Shown here one piece after another: positions 47,401 to 50,400 of a stretch of 64,000 bases of DNA. The notes under the pieces are model-generated. The model did no database searches. It was not told the DNA's origin and was given only the letters and a program-made list of their open reading frames with translations. The stretch's first letter is position 1. The number at the start of each line of letters is the position of its first letter. The position numbers were made by a program, and so were the translations under genes. Source of the stretch: Oreohelix idahoensis (taxonomy: Eukaryota > Mollusca > Gastropoda > Stylommatophora > Oreohelicidae); assembly GCA_024509875.1 (NCBI GenBank), contig JAMPIV010018772.1:186001-250000 (forward strand). Reading direction: 5' to 3'.

Positions 47401-50400
47401 TAATTTACTGCGTCAGGAACATTTGGGAGTACCTTGTATGAAACTGCTGGCAAGATGCCACTGCTGGTGGCCAAGTATGAATGTCAACATTGTGGCAACT
47501 GCAAAGACTTTGCCTGATCAATCAAGACAGTCCACATCATAAAAATCAATCCTGGCCTGAACCTGTGCAGCCTATCGAGAGAATTTACATTTACTATGTA
47601 GAACCTCTTATGAACCAATACTGGCTTGCTCCAGTCCATGCATATTCCAAGAATTCTTACATCTATAGAAAGAGTCTGACCACTATAGAAGTAACAATAC
47701 CTGTATTGAGCAAGATTTGTACATAAAGGGTTGCTAGACACAAATGTCTCAGACAATTCAGATTGTAACGATTAAAGGAATTCTGTATGTCACATGGAAT
47801 TGAACATTTGACCACAGCTCCCTTCCATCTTGCGTACAAGCTTAATGCTTTATCAGAATTTTCAAGTATATCAAGATAACAACCTGCCGTGTAAGGAATA
47901 CAAAAAAAGATCACACACTAGATGAAACTGCTGATCACCTACAGAACACTCTTAAACTTACTGAGGGTTAATCACATGCAGAATTACTGCATGAGTGACA
48001 ACCAAGAACACAGTTACCACTCATCATGCTCAAGGCAAAACAGAAAATCATTTCAATGGGTGCAAATCTTCCAGATTCAAGGATGGTTCATTTGTCTTTG
48101 TCAAGAATTTCAGCACCAAAGGAAACCCTGGGCTTCAGTCATATCACACGAATACCAGAATGCATAGTGTATCTGATTATACTGGCAACCTCATCATGTA
48201 AAACAAACTGCCACATAAACCACCAGTGCAAGAACATGTGACTGCTTGATGCAGGCTTCCTAAAAGGGAACCAGCTGCAGTGGTAGTTCCAAGCTCTGTT
48301 ATGAGCATAATTATGTTTTGTTAATGTGCAGCCTTAATTTTTTTTTAGCACATTATTTTTTTTTTAAACGCTCAAAACAGGGTTGAGGTTAGAGTTAAGG
48401 TTAGCCAGTATATTCCTGTCTCTGCATCTTAAGCCTAAACCTAAATCCCCATGCTAACGTAACCCTGTTTTTAGCGTTTTGTTTTGTTTTTGGAAATAAT
48501 GGCTACAAATATCAAAACAATCATGGATAATACTAATCTCAAATATAACCCTTACACTTCGTTTCACTTTTTTTAAACGAAGTACTGACATAAGAAAAAT
48601 ACATCTCATTGTGATAATCGTTACACTGTGTCATGAGGTGAAATTGCAGGCAAAAAATAGCACGCATGCGCAAAGCTTCAGTTTAACCTGGCAATCATAA
48701 AGGTACATCGTGAGTTGTAATTGCAGATGAAAAAAGGCATGCATGCTCTAAACTGACTTTGGCTAAGTATCAAGTATTGATAGCCATTTGAAAGAAGTCA
48801 ATTAAATATCAAACTAAACACTTCAGTCCTTTACACCCGTCCACCCAGTTTGTATTTTCCTGGTTGGTTTATTTTATTTACTGTTTTTGTGTCACACCAT
48901 GACAGGTTCGTTGAAACTACTGTTTTAGAGTAATAAGCAGACACACATTTCAGGCCATAAATCGAGAATTCCTCAGCAAAAGAGAAATTGGCAAGAAGTT
49001 GAAGATGGCTGCATTCCGCTCCACATATGTTCCAATCTTGACTTATGGGTGCAAGTCATGAGCAAATACAACCTATAAAAGCCATCTCCAAACCTCAGAA
49101 ATGAGGTATCTGAGGAAGGCAGTTAAAGTAACAAGAGACATGGTCTGCAACCAGATGATATGTCATGACCTCAAAACTCAGTCTCTGCAGATACGAGAGG
49201 ACAGTCCCTTGGTGTAGCCATGTCTGCAGAAGGGAGAAGATCTGCTACCATGACAAATATGGGAAAACGAGCCAGAGATCCAAACCTCCAGGACAACCCA
49301 GAGTTCACTGAGAGGACAACATTAGACAATCTCTGATGGACCAAGGACTAGATTGGAACCAGGCCAAAAGGAAGACAACTGATAGGACAGTAAGGCACTC
49401 TCTCTGGAGAACCTGTAGGCCTACACCTCAAAGTAGAAGAGGAACGACTAATAAGTAACAGACAGACACGCACGCACACAATTTTGATTTGCTATATTTA
49501 CAATAATTTGACAGGAGATATGATGCCCTTTCTCATATTGGCAATGGAACATGTTATTTGAACTTGAAAACAATGTATATAGGCCTACTGATTATAACCC
49601 TTCATTGGTGGAACGGGATATTTTTCATCATCAATTTAAAAAAAAACTAAATAAAGCAATTCTGGAGCAGCTCAACCAAACAGCACCTAATCTGAACACG
49701 TCCATGCCTATGAAAGTGCAGGACTTGCCTGCTCCTGGATCACTTTGGCAGAATCAGTGCATCAAGTGCTTATAGATCGTCTCAACAACCTCATCCATCG
49801 ACATTCAAGTAGCCTACAGCCCATTTTGTAGGGAAAGAATGTCAAGACTATTTTGTGGGCTGCGGTTCTAAGCCTAGGCTTATCTCAAAATGCCACGTTA
49901 AGCACGTTTTACATTGTACGGTTGGTGCCCAGTGCATTAACGAATGTTCTCAGAAAAAGATCTTTCTAGACACTAAACCCACTATACGAGTTCGCTTCCC
50001 AAAACCAACGAAGGCAAGCATTATTTAGTCATACAGCATTAGCATCGGACAGTTTTAAAGTAAGTTGTTAACTTTCTTTGTCTGTCCTTGCATCAATAAA
50101 GTTTTTGATAGTTAGCCTATTCTACACCAATGTCTAAGTTACTACAGTTTCCGTAGTGTTTCAGTTTTCTGCATTACATTTACTGAGTTGTTTGTCAAAA
50201 CTTTTTTGGGAAGTTTTATTCTGGTTGTGCGCAAGACGAAAATAAAACCACTCGAAATTATGTGCAAACAACGTTAACAGCAAATAATGGCGACCAAAGT
50301 TTTTAGTCTGTCTAGGGATAGTACTTCATGACTTGAAATTTCGTGTCCTGACACCCAAAATATACTTACATTGTGGTGCCACAGTCATTCATAAATTAAG

